Under the pieces are notes generated by a model that saw only the letters and a program-made list of their open reading frames with translations, did not search any database and had not been told where the DNA came from. Both the position numbers and the translations under genes were made by a program. A stretch of DNA of 64,000 nt from Tubiluchus corallicola (taxonomy: Eukaryota > Priapulida > Priapulimorpha > Priapulimorphida > Tubiluchidae), in assembly GCA_030141605.1 (NCBI GenBank), contig JAQGDQ010000117.1, positions 62,001-126,000 of the forward strand, given 5' to 3'. Positions 20,850 to 32,485 of this stretch are shown here, piece after piece; position 1 is the stretch's first letter; each line of letters opens with the position of its first letter.

Positions 20850-21005
20850 TTACCGGCTTAACGAGTCTGAGCTGTCGAGGTTAACTCTTTAATGTGCAGT
20901 TAATTACCCTTGTCCCGCTTAATTTCAATTTAGTGAGTTGTTTTGCTGTAATTACCAAGCTATTAAGATTCGGTAATGCAACTGTGTAGAATTAATACAA
21001 GTCCA
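20850..21005. promoter_or_regulatory. Cluster of TAATTACC homeodomain-type sites
   Basis: Three near-identical motifs lie within about 100 bases: ATTAATTACCGG (about 20845), GTTAATTACCC (about 20900) and GTAATTACCAAG (about 20950). The spacing and shared flank are more regular than expected in random AT-rich DNA. A regulatory role is inferred. Confidence 0.35.
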
Positions 21006-22499
21006 TTGCAAAATTGATCGATAATTCACGTGAATATTACTGCAAATTTAAAATGAGTCAGTAATATGGCAGGCATCACAGCTAGACATAGGCCTATCTT
21101 TTACAGATTAATTAAAAATTCCAGTTAAGCACTTTCAGCATTTCCTACACAGTTTTAATGATCGAATGTTTTTTTTATTCGATAACTTCGATTATTTCCA
21201 TATAATTTCTGCATATAATCGTTTACCTCCAAGTGTATTCACAAAGGTCTTAGTTAGGTACGGTAACCGTTGGATTGAGAGAAGTATTAAATATTGCTGC
21301 TATTTAAATATCTGTCTACAAAAATTATTGTAAAACGAAAAGTGGTAAATTAGATAATAAAATAGCAGTAATTATATATGTCCGTAGAAGACGAACAACA
21401 TGCCTAACTATAGATTTTAGATAAGGTAAGATAACAATAAAATTATTTACAGATAAAAAAATTGACGAAATGCATTAAATACGATTTAAAGATTTAAAAT
21501 TAAAAGATGTCTTCTGCATACAGCTGATTTATCCAATATTGATAAATATCAGATAAAAAGATAAATCACTGTCAAAAATTCCATTTATCAGATTGTTTAC
21601 TCGCTCTTAAATTGATATTTTTATCACTATTTTTGTTTTGATGCTATCCTGTACATTATTGTTACTATTTTAAGTAATTAAGGGTGGTTAAAAATTAATT
21701 TATTTTTACAGCCATGATATGAAACATACGTAATAACGCAAATGTCAAAAGTTTTGGTGACAGTGAGTGACAAAAGTGATATAGTGGCTGACGGTACCAA
21801 TCACTCAAATTTAATCGTAAAACTGCACAGCAGATAGGCCTAGCTATTGTAAGCATAAAGAATAACTCTTTTGAATTTATCTCTGTTGGACTTCACTTTG
21901 CGTAGTAGACTCTTTAAGAACAAGTACTTAACTGAACGCCACTCAGCTACTTGTGAACGCTAAATAACAAAATCTTTTCAATAATCGCATCTGTCAACCG
22001 GACGGGTTAGCTGTATGAAAGCGGGCAAACCCTCCTCTCACAGGCTCACAAGTAAGTGTTTGCAGATAATTTAAATCAATTAGTCAAAATCTGTTCAATT
22101 TTCTTTGAAGTCGCGTCGAAGATTCAGGTTCGTGAAGTAGTAATGTAAACAGGCTCAAAGTTTTCGGTCACAGCTGAACAAACAGGGCGGTATTGTTCGA
22201 CTCTTGTAGTTGTTTAACCTTTACACATGCTTAGTGATTATTATACTATTCAGGGTTAATGAAGTCAATTATGATCTGAAAGGGTTAAATTTGCAAAAAA
22301 TTAAACTGAGTGTTTGTGACACCAGGCGGAACATAACCAAAGCCATGCCGACTTTGCATGTGTTGGCTGTGGCTATTTTTACATTTTTTTACATGAGCAC
22401 CATATTATTTTGTTATAATTATTGTATCAATAACAATATTATATTATTTTATATATTCTTAATGTATCTCCTATCTTATGACGTTTGTTTCGTTGGTTT
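21006..22499. other. Gene-free AT-rich sequence
   Basis: No exon, RNA gene or clear repeat is recognised. TAGGCCTA-type palindromes occur at about 21090 and 21835. A 97-codon plus-strand open frame at 22210-22503 is hydrophobic and AT-driven and has no recognisable motif. Confidence 0.4.
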
Positions 22500-22775
22500 G
22501 TAAGGGGCATCTGTCTCCGATAGTGTAGGGATTAATTTATGCAATTAAAATCATGTGTACATTGGGCAGAAGAGGAATAGTTATCATAGCTGAATATCAA
22601 AAATTCTTAAAGTAAATGGAAAATTTATGTCAAATAAAAGGCGGCACTATGGCAAGATGTGTATGCCACCCTAAAAATTTGATTGTAGATACAACAACGT
22701 ACATGTATATAACTTTAAACTATTTATAAATGCTTGATCAACATTATAAAGAAATAAACTTGAACTTATATTTAA
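22500..22775 (+). mobile_element. Probable 3' end of a non-LTR retrotransposon
   Basis: The stretch ends in TTTATAAATGCTTGATCAACATT.. and AAATAAACTTGAACTTA (about 22751-22768), the kind of short tail seen at LINE 3' ends. No reverse transcriptase coding sequence is recognised next to it, so it would be a heavily 5'-truncated copy. Confidence 0.35.
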
Positions 22776-23084
22776 TTACTTAATTACTTAGTTATTTATA
22801 AGATTGACGAAATAATGAGTGAACTTTTGCATATGCATATGAAAGATCATCATGATTCAGTATCTTTATATCATCGTTTACTCAAGTTTCCACGTTTCCG
22901 TTGTTTCGGGTTAGTTTTGCCTCGAAACTTAGTTAATTAGAAGAACGTCTAATATAGTGTGTTTGTCACAACATTATTTGATAATTGTTGGCATTAGCAT
23001 TACGACTATATTTTATTTATGTGTAAGTTTACAATTCGTAAAGAATATGAATTTTCCGGATTTTTTTCATTGTCATCAACTACT

Positions 23085-23345
23085 GACCATCCGCCTGCAT
23101 AATCTAGTGGTAACGCGTCCGCTTTCCGCCAAAGGTTGTGAGTTCTGTGCTGGGGCCGGGTTTATGCCAAAGACTTCAAAAATAGTACCTGCTGTTGTCC
23201 TGCCTGGCGCGTGGCATTTAGGGTAAAAGCGGGGTAATAGTAGTCTCTGTTACGCAATTGCAGTATTGTTATTTACAGTCGGCAAAAAACTGAGCTTATG
23301 TTAATTGTTTACCTAAATGCCGACTTTAAATAAAGATTAGTATTA
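23085..23345 (+). mobile_element. tRNA-derived SINE
   Basis: A tRNA-like head is visible: an A-box-like segment (ATAATCTAGTGGTAACGCG, about 23099-23117) and a B-box-like segment (GGTTGTGAGTTCTGTGC, about 23134-23150). A GC-richer body follows with CTGCCTGGCGCGTGGCATTT, which resembles a core widespread in invertebrate SINEs. The copy ends near AAATAAAGATTAG. The GC content stands out from both flanks. An 89-codon open frame over it is incidental. Confidence 0.65.
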
Positions 23346-24399
23346 TATTACATTATTACCTGCATTTCCAATAACTCGAAATGAACATCTTAAGTAGTGT
23401 AACATTTATCAGTTAACAAATTTCGCATCCTCGATTTATAAATTTTTATTTTTGCCGTCCACGTTACCGCAGGACGTAACTATTTAGTTACTTTTTACTA
23501 GAATAAGAAAACAACAACTAATAACAACAAATGAGACGGTTCTTACACTAACGATTGCGAACTTAAGCGATGCTTGTAAGAGTTACTGCGCAAACTCTTT
23601 GACAATTAGTAACAAATAAAAATACGAATACATCTAGGTTTATATAAGCGTAACTCAACGAACAAAACAAAAACACACCCTTATATTTAACTCTGCTTGT
23701 ATGAGTTTTCTTGGTTAAACGATTTTTTTTGCAAAAACCCGCCGCTGTTTGAAGGACAATTACCCGAGCTTCGAGCTCTCTTTACTCGTGTGTGCACAAG
23801 TGATTATGCCCGGGTAAACGGAGACAAGTTGATAAATTAGATAAAATTAGTGCAGAAATAATTGTTCATTTTAGGCTGAGTTTGTCGTTATTTTCACCTT
23901 AATGTGTAAAGCAAAGCCCACAAGGTGCATAGCTTGTCAATGTTTGCCAAGCGTACGTGTAACAAATGACACCTGTGTGAATGCGGCAATTTAGTATTGC
24001 AAATTAACTCAAAGGCTTTGTTGATTTTTCAATTTGCCTCCAAAATCTACAAACAATGACTTCATTTACTAGCGATTTCACTGCGCGTGCGCCTTAAGAG
24101 GCGAAAAGAAGGAAATTAACACAGCATTGATTTTTAAACCAAGTTAAAGTAGTTTGTAGTATGAGCTCCTAAAATTGGCGGCATTGGCGTTAGATAAAGA
24201 CCAATATGATAAGTTTCTTAAAAGTTTTCTGCATTGCATCTTAAGGAATGGTCACATTTGTAGGGTATATACGCCTGACAAGACAACAAACCGAAACTTT
24301 GTAAAATGCTCACATTGCGGTGCTGCTACTATAAAATGAAACATACTTTAACAATGTGCTTTCCGATGTTTCTTATGCCAGCGCTTCCGTATTGCACAT
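23346..24399. other. Gene-free sequence with one conserved-looking block
   Basis: No exon is recognised. About 23880-24060 is less repetitive and contains CACAAGGTGCATAGCTTGTC and ATGACACCTGTGTGAATGCG, with an E-box (CACCTG) and HNF/SOX-like words. It could be a conserved non-coding element, but nothing here proves that. Confidence 0.25.
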
Positions 24400-24905
24400 T
24401 GCTGCTGATTTTGTTGTTGCTTTTGTTGCTGTTGTTTGTAATATATGTCGCTGCTAGTATTGCTCTGCTGTAGCTGCTGCTGCTTTTGCTGTTGTTGTTG
24501 CCACTGTTGCTACTGTTGTTGTTGCTTTAATTTGTTGCTACTACAGCTGCTGCTTCTTGCTGCTAGAGCTACTGCTACGGCTGCTACTATTATTGTTGTT
24601 ATTGCTACTGCTACTTACTGCTGCTGTGGTCTGCTCCTTCTGATCCTATTGCTGTTTCTCGTGTTGGATTAATGTTGCCCACGTTACATTTGGTTGAAGC
24701 GCTTCATGTTGTAAATTTTCTCTTGCTTGAGTTGCATGTTGCAATTTGCCACTGTTATTGCATTGCTAGTAGATACTAGTGTTGCTTGTGTTGCCTGCTA
24801 CTATTCATCGTTGATGTGTTCGCGAGCCGTACCAGCTGCCGTTGCTGGTATATATTGTCGCTGATGCTGTTGCTTCTACCGCCCATATTGCTGATGTTGG
24901 TAGTG
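24400..24905. repeat. Degenerate (TGC/TGT)n trinucleotide tract
   Basis: Strong 3-base periodicity of TGC, TGT, TAC and GCT on the plus strand. It yields open frames rich in C/L or Q/N on the two strands (including 24776-25189 minus and 24786-25124 plus). Composition, not homology, explains these frames. Confidence 0.8.
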
Positions 24906-25479
24906 TTATTGACATTATATCTGATGATGACAGCGCTGTTAATGTCACTGTGGAAAGTGACAAGTGTTACTGTAAATTGGAAACATTGGAAACAGCATAA
25001 ACAGCGTATCGTCATCGTCAGTAACACAAGCAGCGCTATTACCGGCAAATATGATATACAGTTTTCAAAAAAAAGTTCGTTTTGCGTAATACTTACAAAC
25101 AGTGGCGGCTCGAAGCTACTGTGAAAAATTAAGCTGTTTAGTTCACTTACAGTCACAGAACTTATTTCTTGTGGATGCAAGGCGTCCATTATTAAATAAT
25201 TTATGTTTTAATTTAAGCACACACGCTAAGTTTACACTTTATCACATCCAAGAATATGACGGTACACGGTAAGCACTTAGCAACTGACGTCAAACATATT
25301 CGTCTATCGCTCCGCCCCCCCCCCTCCCCGTAATGTAAGCACGCTCAGCAGCATTCGGGACAACAGCTCACGCAGGACGTCTAAGCTAAACTAAACTAAA
25401 CTTAACAACAACATGACAGTCACAACTAATGTCTAATCAGCAGATAAACAAATTTGCAGAACAGCAGCAATTTTTACAC

Positions 25480-25860
25480 GAAATTAATATTTCAAGTAGC
25501 CAAAAAAAATGACTTTTCAATTTAAACAGAATGTGGAGACGACGTTCCAAAGCACTACAAAATACAGAGACATAAGTCAAAGTCATACAGAGGCATAAGT
25601 CAACATACAGACATGCAGAGACATACAGACATACAGACATGCAGACATAGATAAGTCAAAGTCGTACAGAGACATAAGTCAACATAAAGACATACAGACG
25701 TACAGAGACATACAGACATACAGAGACATAAGTCAAAGTCATACAGAGACGAAATTAATACTTCAAGTAGCCAAAAAATGACTTTTCAATTCAAACAGAA
25801 TGTGAAGACGAAGTTTCAAAGCACTACAAATACAGAGACATAAGTATAATAAAGAAACTA
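25480..25860. repeat. 271-base tandem duplication with internal ACAGAGACATA satellite
   Basis: The block starting GAAATTAATATTTCAAGTAG at 25480 recurs at 25751 as GAAATTAATACTTCAAGTAG and runs on through TGACTTTTCAATT, AAACAGAATGTG and CAAAGCACTACAAA. Each copy leads into short units of ACAGAGACATAAGTCAAAGTC. Only the first about 100 bases of the second copy are present. A 67-codon minus-strand frame (25437-25640) is repeat-derived. Confidence 0.85.
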
Positions 25861-27635
25861 AGCCAGTTAGCTTTGATTTACAATAAATGAGCAACAAAAA
25901 TATTAAGTCTCTCTTGCCGTTAAACATACGAACATCAAGCCTGCGATGTGTGTATAACTGATCATGTGCAAAATTTATTCAGTTTTTGTATTGTTCCGTT
26001 TGTCAGGCTAAGGAATTGGAATAAATTTGATTGTTCCATTCCATAGACGACCTTTATATTGAATGCCCGAGTTATATGAGTCCCAATGGCATCTTTTAAC
26101 CATGATTATAACCAGAAAAATAGCGTAAAATTAACTAATATCACATGGGTGTATAATATAAGTTTTAATCAATTTGAATTAATTTTGACTGTGATGATCT
26201 TATTGAGATTTATAAAAACTGGCCAGAAAAGAAAACATTTTGTTTTGTCTTTATTTAAAGTTAATCAAATAGTTGTTTTTACCTAACTTGCAATTCCATA
26301 AGCTAAACTAAACTGCCTAGTCTCTTGATTGCAAAATGATTTAATCAGCAACTCATAGACGTAAGCGTTGTGCATTTCTTCCTATAAACGAAACTAGACT
26401 ATATATTTCCACTAATTCACTTGGAGTTTCAATTGACAATAATAAAATCTAAAACAAGGCCAATATTTTTCCCGCTAACTACTGAAAAGTTGAACTAAAT
26501 GTCCCGAACGTACCTGCTGCAGGGTGTGTGAAATAACTTGCACGCTGATTGGGCAGTCAACGAAAATGATTAGACGTCCATTGTTACTGTGTTAGAAGAC
26601 TGTGTACTTTTAGAGACAGAGCGAACAGCGTGTTATCTCAGACAAGAGTGCATGGCCGCATGCGCACAACAACCAAACACCAGGTTGCTTGGGCTGTGAA
26701 GGAAATTGTACTGACCTCACATGCTCCGGTTCTGCACAAGTATAAAAAAGAACTCAAGGAAAAACGCTTATTATATTGAATATATTCGTTAATAATGAGT
26801 GAAAACAGGGGGTGCTGCTTTAATTTGGCACGATTTAATTTTGTGTAGCAAAAGATGTGTAACTTAAAACTCTATACAAAAGAGTAGATAATGTAGATAA
26901 AGAGTAGCATATGTAGCAACCGTAGGCACCATTTCAGTTTTCAACAATGAATTGCACCTAACATCAAAATAAATGACCACTTAAGCTGAAAAGGCGATGT
27001 TTTAAATATATTAGAGAGTGGTAATTAAATTTTACGACGCAAATTTGTGTCACAGAAACCATTTGCGAACCAAATGAGACGGTGTTCGGCCATGCTACGT
27101 GACGTTTTGTTGAATGATAAAAGACTAGCTTAGTGTCTACATTAACGCTATCATTACAACGTCACTTGCAGCTAAACACATTCCAGAACTTCAGGTTTTT
27201 GAAAGATTTGTGACTAGCAGGACAAAATTGAAGAGGTGCTTATTTTCAGTCTTGCTGAACACAAGGACAGCCGTGGTTCTAGGTAGGCCTATGCGTAACA
27301 TGCTTTAAAATTATTTTTTGTTGTTGTCAGGGCAAATCCAAGCTTTTTGAAGAAAGTTTTGTTTTACATATATTGTTTAGGCTACCTATTTTTGCTCATC
27401 TTATACACCTCAGTATGTAATTAGTATAATTACAGTGCTAGACGTGTGTGTTCAGATTACGACATCTCTTACTTTGATGTTATTGTTAGACCCTTACCTT
27501 ACTCTCTGTTTGTTAGGCTTTAAAATTCATAAAGCTTCCGAAATGTATTCTGAGCTCAGACATCTATTTCAGTCTGAAGTATATACTTAAACGCATTTGA
27601 AAAGAACTAGGCGTTTAGTTATAAAGAACTGAAAC
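25861..27635. other. Gene-free intergenic sequence
   Basis: No exon or RNA gene is recognised. A mixed-composition segment at about 26500-26740 (including CGTACCTGCTGCAGGGTGTG and GGCCGCATGCGCACAAC) is GC-richer than its surroundings and could be a regulatory element or old promoter. A TAGGCCTA motif lies at about 27287. Confidence 0.35.
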
Positions 27636-27639
27636 TAGA

Positions 27640-27835
27640 TCACATGTAACTTAGAGGTAAAAATGACGCACATCTGCTGAATGAATTGTTTTATACCAGA
27701 AATTGTAGTATTTTTATTATTTATTATTGATTGTAGTTTTAGATGTTCTTTGTAATTATAATTGTAAATGTACTTGTAATTGTGTGTGTATTTTTATGTA
27801 ATTTGTGACCTAGCCGCCGAAATAAATAAATAATT
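27640..27835 (+). mobile_element. 5'-truncated LINE 3' end
   Basis: The segment ends with GTAATTTGTGACCTAGCCGCCG then AAATAAATAAATAA (about 27799-27824). A short GC-rich CCGCCG-type terminus followed directly by an (AAAT)n tail is typical of several non-LTR retrotransposon families. No coding part is seen. Confidence 0.5.
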
Positions 27836-29400
27836 CAAACTAATAATAAATAATCACAGTGTTTCGAATTTTCTAAGATCATATGAAAGCTTGATACAGT
27901 GGTATTGCAAAGAATTGAGCAAATGAAAGTTAATTTTTGTATACATGACATACGTTTATCGTCTTTATTTATGATTGTCATTATAATTTTATAATAACGC
28001 TAGCAGGTTATTTTCATAACAATTTATCTAGTTGGTGACTCAGTCACTGACTTCTTTTACTTCATATGTAATAAGTAACAAGTTTATTGACGAATAACGT
28101 AATACAATATACATAAAAAAATCACATATCACACAAAACAGCCCAATACTTGGGTATAAATAGTGACGTTAAAACAGTAAAAGAAACAGTAGGGGTTAAA
28201 CAGTTTATAATATTCACACGTACTATTGCTGTCAATTGAATACGATTTTCTGTGATTAAGATTTTATTTTCCTTCTTTCAAAACAGTCTGTAATATAATT
28301 TGAAACTAAATTTGCCAAGTTCACGATCAATTTCATTCACCAGAAATATAATTTCCCTCTGTACCATGAGATTCATAAAGTTTGGGGAAATTTCATTGAT
28401 ATGACAGAACCAACTATGTCTCAAACAATTATAATTGTTACTTTCAAGAATTAAATTCTTAAGTCTTACAAGAATTACAAAAATGGCATAGTCTGTTGTT
28501 AAAGGGGATTTTAAGTTTGGCATGTCAGCCATTCTCAATAAGGAGTTGTGTGAGCTAATACGCAACTTTGTAAAATTTGCTCTTTCAACGGGATTTTCTT
28601 ATTAGAAACAAGTATCTTTCTTCTACGAACTCGTTTTTAAACTTGGAGTAAGTTCGACATCATAAGATTAAGATATTTCTGTATCATGCAAGCGTATGAC
28701 AATCTTATTTTAAAAACTTATATAGTAGTGTTATGAATTAGTGTAATTATATAAGATACAGGCCATCATTATGCAAAATTTACATCTTGTATCATTTTAT
28801 TGTCCAAAATGATGTTAGAAAGATTTTTTTATATCAGACTTTTGAAAACATATAAAATATTCACAATTTATTGTCTATCGCTCTTCGGTCAAAAGCTAGT
28901 CATCAGCAGGGACTGTAGCAAAAAAGAACAATCACGGAATTATAACAAACAACAACAACGCTACGCATTTCTTCAACGTTTTTTAACGTTTTAGAAACAT
29001 TATAAAGTAAGCAATATAAACATTAAATTTATCTAAAGTTATTCAAAGTATAGCAGCTTTAAAATTCATGTTTAGATATCATGTAATTTATGTTATTGGA
29101 TGCCGTCAAAACATCTGGAGAATTCGGAATTTTTCATCTAAATGAGCGTGAATTTTCCACAATTCTGCAGGAAAGATTAAGCTATCAACGCACCGGAAGA
29201 GGATCGGTTAAAGCAACAACTAATGTGTCTTAAAGCTTCGTCTAACAAGCAAGTTTACAAACTTCTGATGAACATGATAATTACTTGGCAAAATTTAACG
29301 AACCGAACGTAAGCCAACCAGGTGTCGAAGTTTAGAGCAAATAAACAGCTTTATAGAAATTTAGTAAAGAAAGATTGCTGGTCGGATAAGACTTACAGGA
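27836..29400. other. Gene-free AT-rich sequence
   Basis: No recognisable gene. A 95-codon minus-strand open frame (28278-28565) is the longest; its sequence is not low-complexity but matches nothing I know and has no clear splice or promoter context. Confidence 0.35.
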
Positions 29401-29408
29401 AGCTACAG

Positions 29409-29632
29409 TGTAGAATAGAATAGAACTGCATAGCATAGAATAGAACAGAATAGAAGAGAATGGAATGGAATGGAATGGAATAGAATAGAAAAGAATAGAA
29501 TAGAATAGAATAGAATAGAATAGAATAGAATAGAATAGAATAGAATAGAATAGAATAGAATAGAATAGAATAGAATAGAATAGAATAGAATAGAATAGAA
29601 TAGAATAGAATAGAATAGAATAGAATAGAATA
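29409..29632. repeat. (AATAG/TTCTA)n pentanucleotide microsatellite
   Basis: About 45 units of TAGAA, nearly perfect from about 29490 to 29632 and degenerate before that. It abuts the 3' end of the LINE fragment at 29640-30172, as if seeded by that element's tail. A minus-strand frame of ILFYS repeats is an artefact. Confidence 0.95.
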
Positions 29633-29639
29633 CCTTTTA

Positions 29640-30172
29640 TTTCACAGTGAATAATATGTACATACGCATTTAAACACAAACACAATCACATTATAAGTGA
29701 TACCAGCCACTGTGAGGAGAAGGAAGGAGCATTATGCTATCGGGTCCTCCTCCAAATAGTTCAGCAATTGCCACTTAACATTACATAATAATTATCACAT
29801 ATTATAACGTATAAAGTTAAACAAAATAAGTTTTAGTAGTAACTTAAAATCAGGATGAATTCAGATTGTTGTGAATTTATTATATCGTTGTAGAAAGCAT
29901 TGCTTTGATGCGTTTTTAAATTGATAAAGGCTAAGACTTTTCATTTCACAACGAATTGATGACCGTATTTTAATAGCATTAAGTTTTGATGACTGCTTCG
30001 TTAAATTTGTTTTTGGAAGAGGTGGTACATAGTTTTCGACTAAATATCTTGTGTAATGATCATGTTGATTTGAAACTAGACTAAAGTATGACTGAAAAGC
30101 TGGTGGAAGAAGTGAATTAATGATATTGATACATGAAATTGAGACAATACGTGTCATATCATACATTTCTTT
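29640..30172 (-). mobile_element. LINE (non-LTR retrotransposon) fragment, C-terminal ORF and 3' end
   Basis: The minus-strand frame at 29861-30166 ends like the C-terminal part of a jockey/CR1-type reverse transcriptase ORF: NIINSLLPPAFQSYFSLVSN, then QHDHYTRYLVENYVPPLPKT, then SLSLYQFKNASKQCFLQ. A second short frame downstream gives SIMLLPSPHS before a stop. The terminal about 105 bases (29640-29745) recur at 61073-61180 in the same orientation. Upstream of 30166 the frame meets a stop, so this is a 5'-truncated, inactive copy. Confidence 0.7.
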
Positions 30173-30358
30173 CTAAGTTACTTGGTTCGCTTAATAAGAT
30201 CTAATCGAAAAGAAATGCCTGTCGTAACTTTTATTTTAATTTTCTGTAAATTTTCTGTATCGTTTTTCTCTTCTGTCCCTAATTTTCATCTTCAGTACGC
30301 AACAATTTCTTTCCATTCGTTCTTTTCGTTTTTTCGACCCCATTCTTTTCCCTATTTC

Positions 30359-30530
<172 letters not shown>

Positions 30531-30540
30531 CTCTTCCATT

Positions 30541-31084
30541 CTGTTCTTCAGTGATATTTAATCGTTAGCGCGCAAAGAAGCATTACATCATCTTGAACAG
30601 GATATGAAAGCGCATGCGCAGCTCACCTTCATTGCTATAACTTAGTGTTTCCAAAAGGAAATGCATTAGCACTGTTTTGCTTTCATTGCACATTGTATTA
30701 TCGCCACTTATTTCATAATTACTTCATTATTAATCGCTGTTTGCAGAATTTGCTCAATATATATGAGTAGCACGTTTCATTCGAAGTTAATTACGTGGCG
30801 AATGACGTTGAGAGGCAAGAACGTGATTCCTGAATAGAATGAAAGGGATAACATTACTGCGCCTCTAAACCTAGAAGACTTTAAACTTAAAAAAAACTTA
30901 CTTTAATTTTTACAATTTTACTTGCATTTTAACGTACTGAAATAAACTTTAAAATTTAATAAAAAAAATTGGCTCGGTAACTTCAACCTAGTGAAAAATA
31001 CTCATTATCATTATTAAATAGTATTTCGAACATGGATTTTTCCTCCATTAGCCATGAATTTATTTATTAAACAGAAATATTGAG
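30541..31084. promoter_or_regulatory. Gene-free; possible conserved non-coding block at 30690-30840
   Basis: No exon. The segment 30690-30840 has mixed composition with CATAATTACTTCATTATTAATC and GAAGTTAATTACGTGGCG, homeodomain-type words, and little simple sequence. Enhancer identity is a guess from composition. Confidence 0.25.
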
Positions 31085-31094
31085 TCGATTTTTT

Positions 31095-31170
31095 TCGAAA
31101 CCAGCTTTCCGAGGTAAACTACAATAGCTCTAGAGCTCTAGCCATTACTTGGATGGGTGACTAAGGGTAA
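31095..31170 (+). mobile_element. 5S rRNA-like fragment, possible 5S-derived SINE
   Basis: TTACTTGGATGGGTGACT at 31145-31162 matches the highly conserved 3' internal-promoter region of metazoan 5S rRNA (ACTTGGATGGGTGAC). The upstream part only loosely resembles 5S rRNA and no complete gene is present. It may be a 5S-headed SINE or a short 5S pseudogene piece. Confidence 0.4.
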
Positions 31171-32397
31171 ATGTGTGCATTAAAACACGAATTCTTTTGT
31201 TTTGTTTCAATAACGGTACTGCTGCAGGAAAACCGTAAGTTGCTCTTAACTGCAAGGGAACACGTGGGTTTTCTTTTCTCGCCCCATTCTTTTTATTATT
31301 GTGCTGCTGTTTCACTTTTCATTCACTCACCTTTCACCAGCATGTACATTGTGTGCACATGGGCGTTACCTGTTGTCAACGAATTAATTACTTTATTTAC
31401 CCTCATTAACTTTTCGCTCTAATATTACGATCATCACCACTTGTGATAATTTTTTATATGACATCAGTGAAAAGAACACACGTCGACTCGTGGCATGATC
31501 GTAAAGTAATAAAAGTGAAAAAGTCATGAAATGTAGAGAGAATTGGGGTTGATCTAGAATGCGGTGAGATTATTAATTATTTGGGATGAGTCGCGTACAC
31601 GAAAAATGACCAACCCAATGCCAAATGTGTTTATGACGTACGACACATTGTTAAACTACAGTGCATGTCACTACATTCAGAATACCATGTAGTTGCGCAT
31701 TGTGCAAAATCCTAACCCTATTCTGACTGCCTTAAGTCCTAAACGCTAAAACTTCTATACGTTATACTTTGGTTTCAGTTCACGCACTTCCGGCTACGGT
31801 TCTGGCCATTTCTTGGCATTCCATCCATAACAGATTTTGAGTGCAAATTGACGTTTGACTTTAAAAAAATCCATCACACTGGCTGCTAAGCGAATTGACT
31901 CACCAAAACGATTGTCCAATTTCGCTCATAAGTTGTTAAAGTCTAGGCCCAACTCTACGCAAAGAGTTAAAATTGATCCTTTACCCTAAACCGACAACTC
32001 AAAGTTATCCAGTACCAAAGAAAATCTGTTCTATCTAACTTTATATGTAATCCCTATACATATATTTTACCACACTACTCTTTATAGCTTTTTAGTTTCA
32101 TTTGTTTTTAAACATGAACCCACAGAACCGGCTCTTCAACAATAACTTCTCTTAGTACTCAAAGTTTGGTTGCCTATCTCTTTACAATTATCAAGTTGCA
32201 AGCCGCTTGCAGTTTGTAAATCACACTGCTGCTATAAGCCTAGTTTTAAATTTTGTGATTAAACAAGTCATTACGAGGACCAAATTTACTTATAAGCTCG
32301 TGCGTGAGACAAAAAAAAACACAGACCTAAAGAAATGCATAAAGAAAACTAGAGTGATTTTAACTAATTAGATGACTCTTTTATGTTTGATTAATCT
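31171..32397. other. Gene-free intergenic sequence
   Basis: No exon or repeat is recognised. An 83-codon plus-strand open frame at 31171-31422 follows the 5S-like fragment but has no identifiable motif. Confidence 0.35.
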
Positions 32398-32485
32398 GCA
32401 AGCAGCTGGTTCATAACCAGGCTTGTATTGAAACTTTTTCACGTTTTTTGTCTTTCAACTTTGGTATCAAAATTTAATTAATTGT
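32398..32485 (+). mobile_element. 5'-truncated SINE copy
   Basis: GCAAGCAG..GGTTCAT..CCAGGC..GTCTTTCAA..GGTATCAAAATTTAATTAA aligns, with small gaps, to the SINE at 51941-52029. This copy lacks the A-box half of the tRNA-like head. Two copies in one window establish it as a family. Confidence 0.65.

Noticed and set aside
24776-25189. 137-codon minus-strand open frame
   Set aside because: Mostly lies over the TGC/TGT cryptic repeat; no recognisable domain and a competing frame is open on the other strand.
29332-29685. 117-codon frame of ILFYS repeats
   Set aside because: Translation of the pentanucleotide microsatellite.
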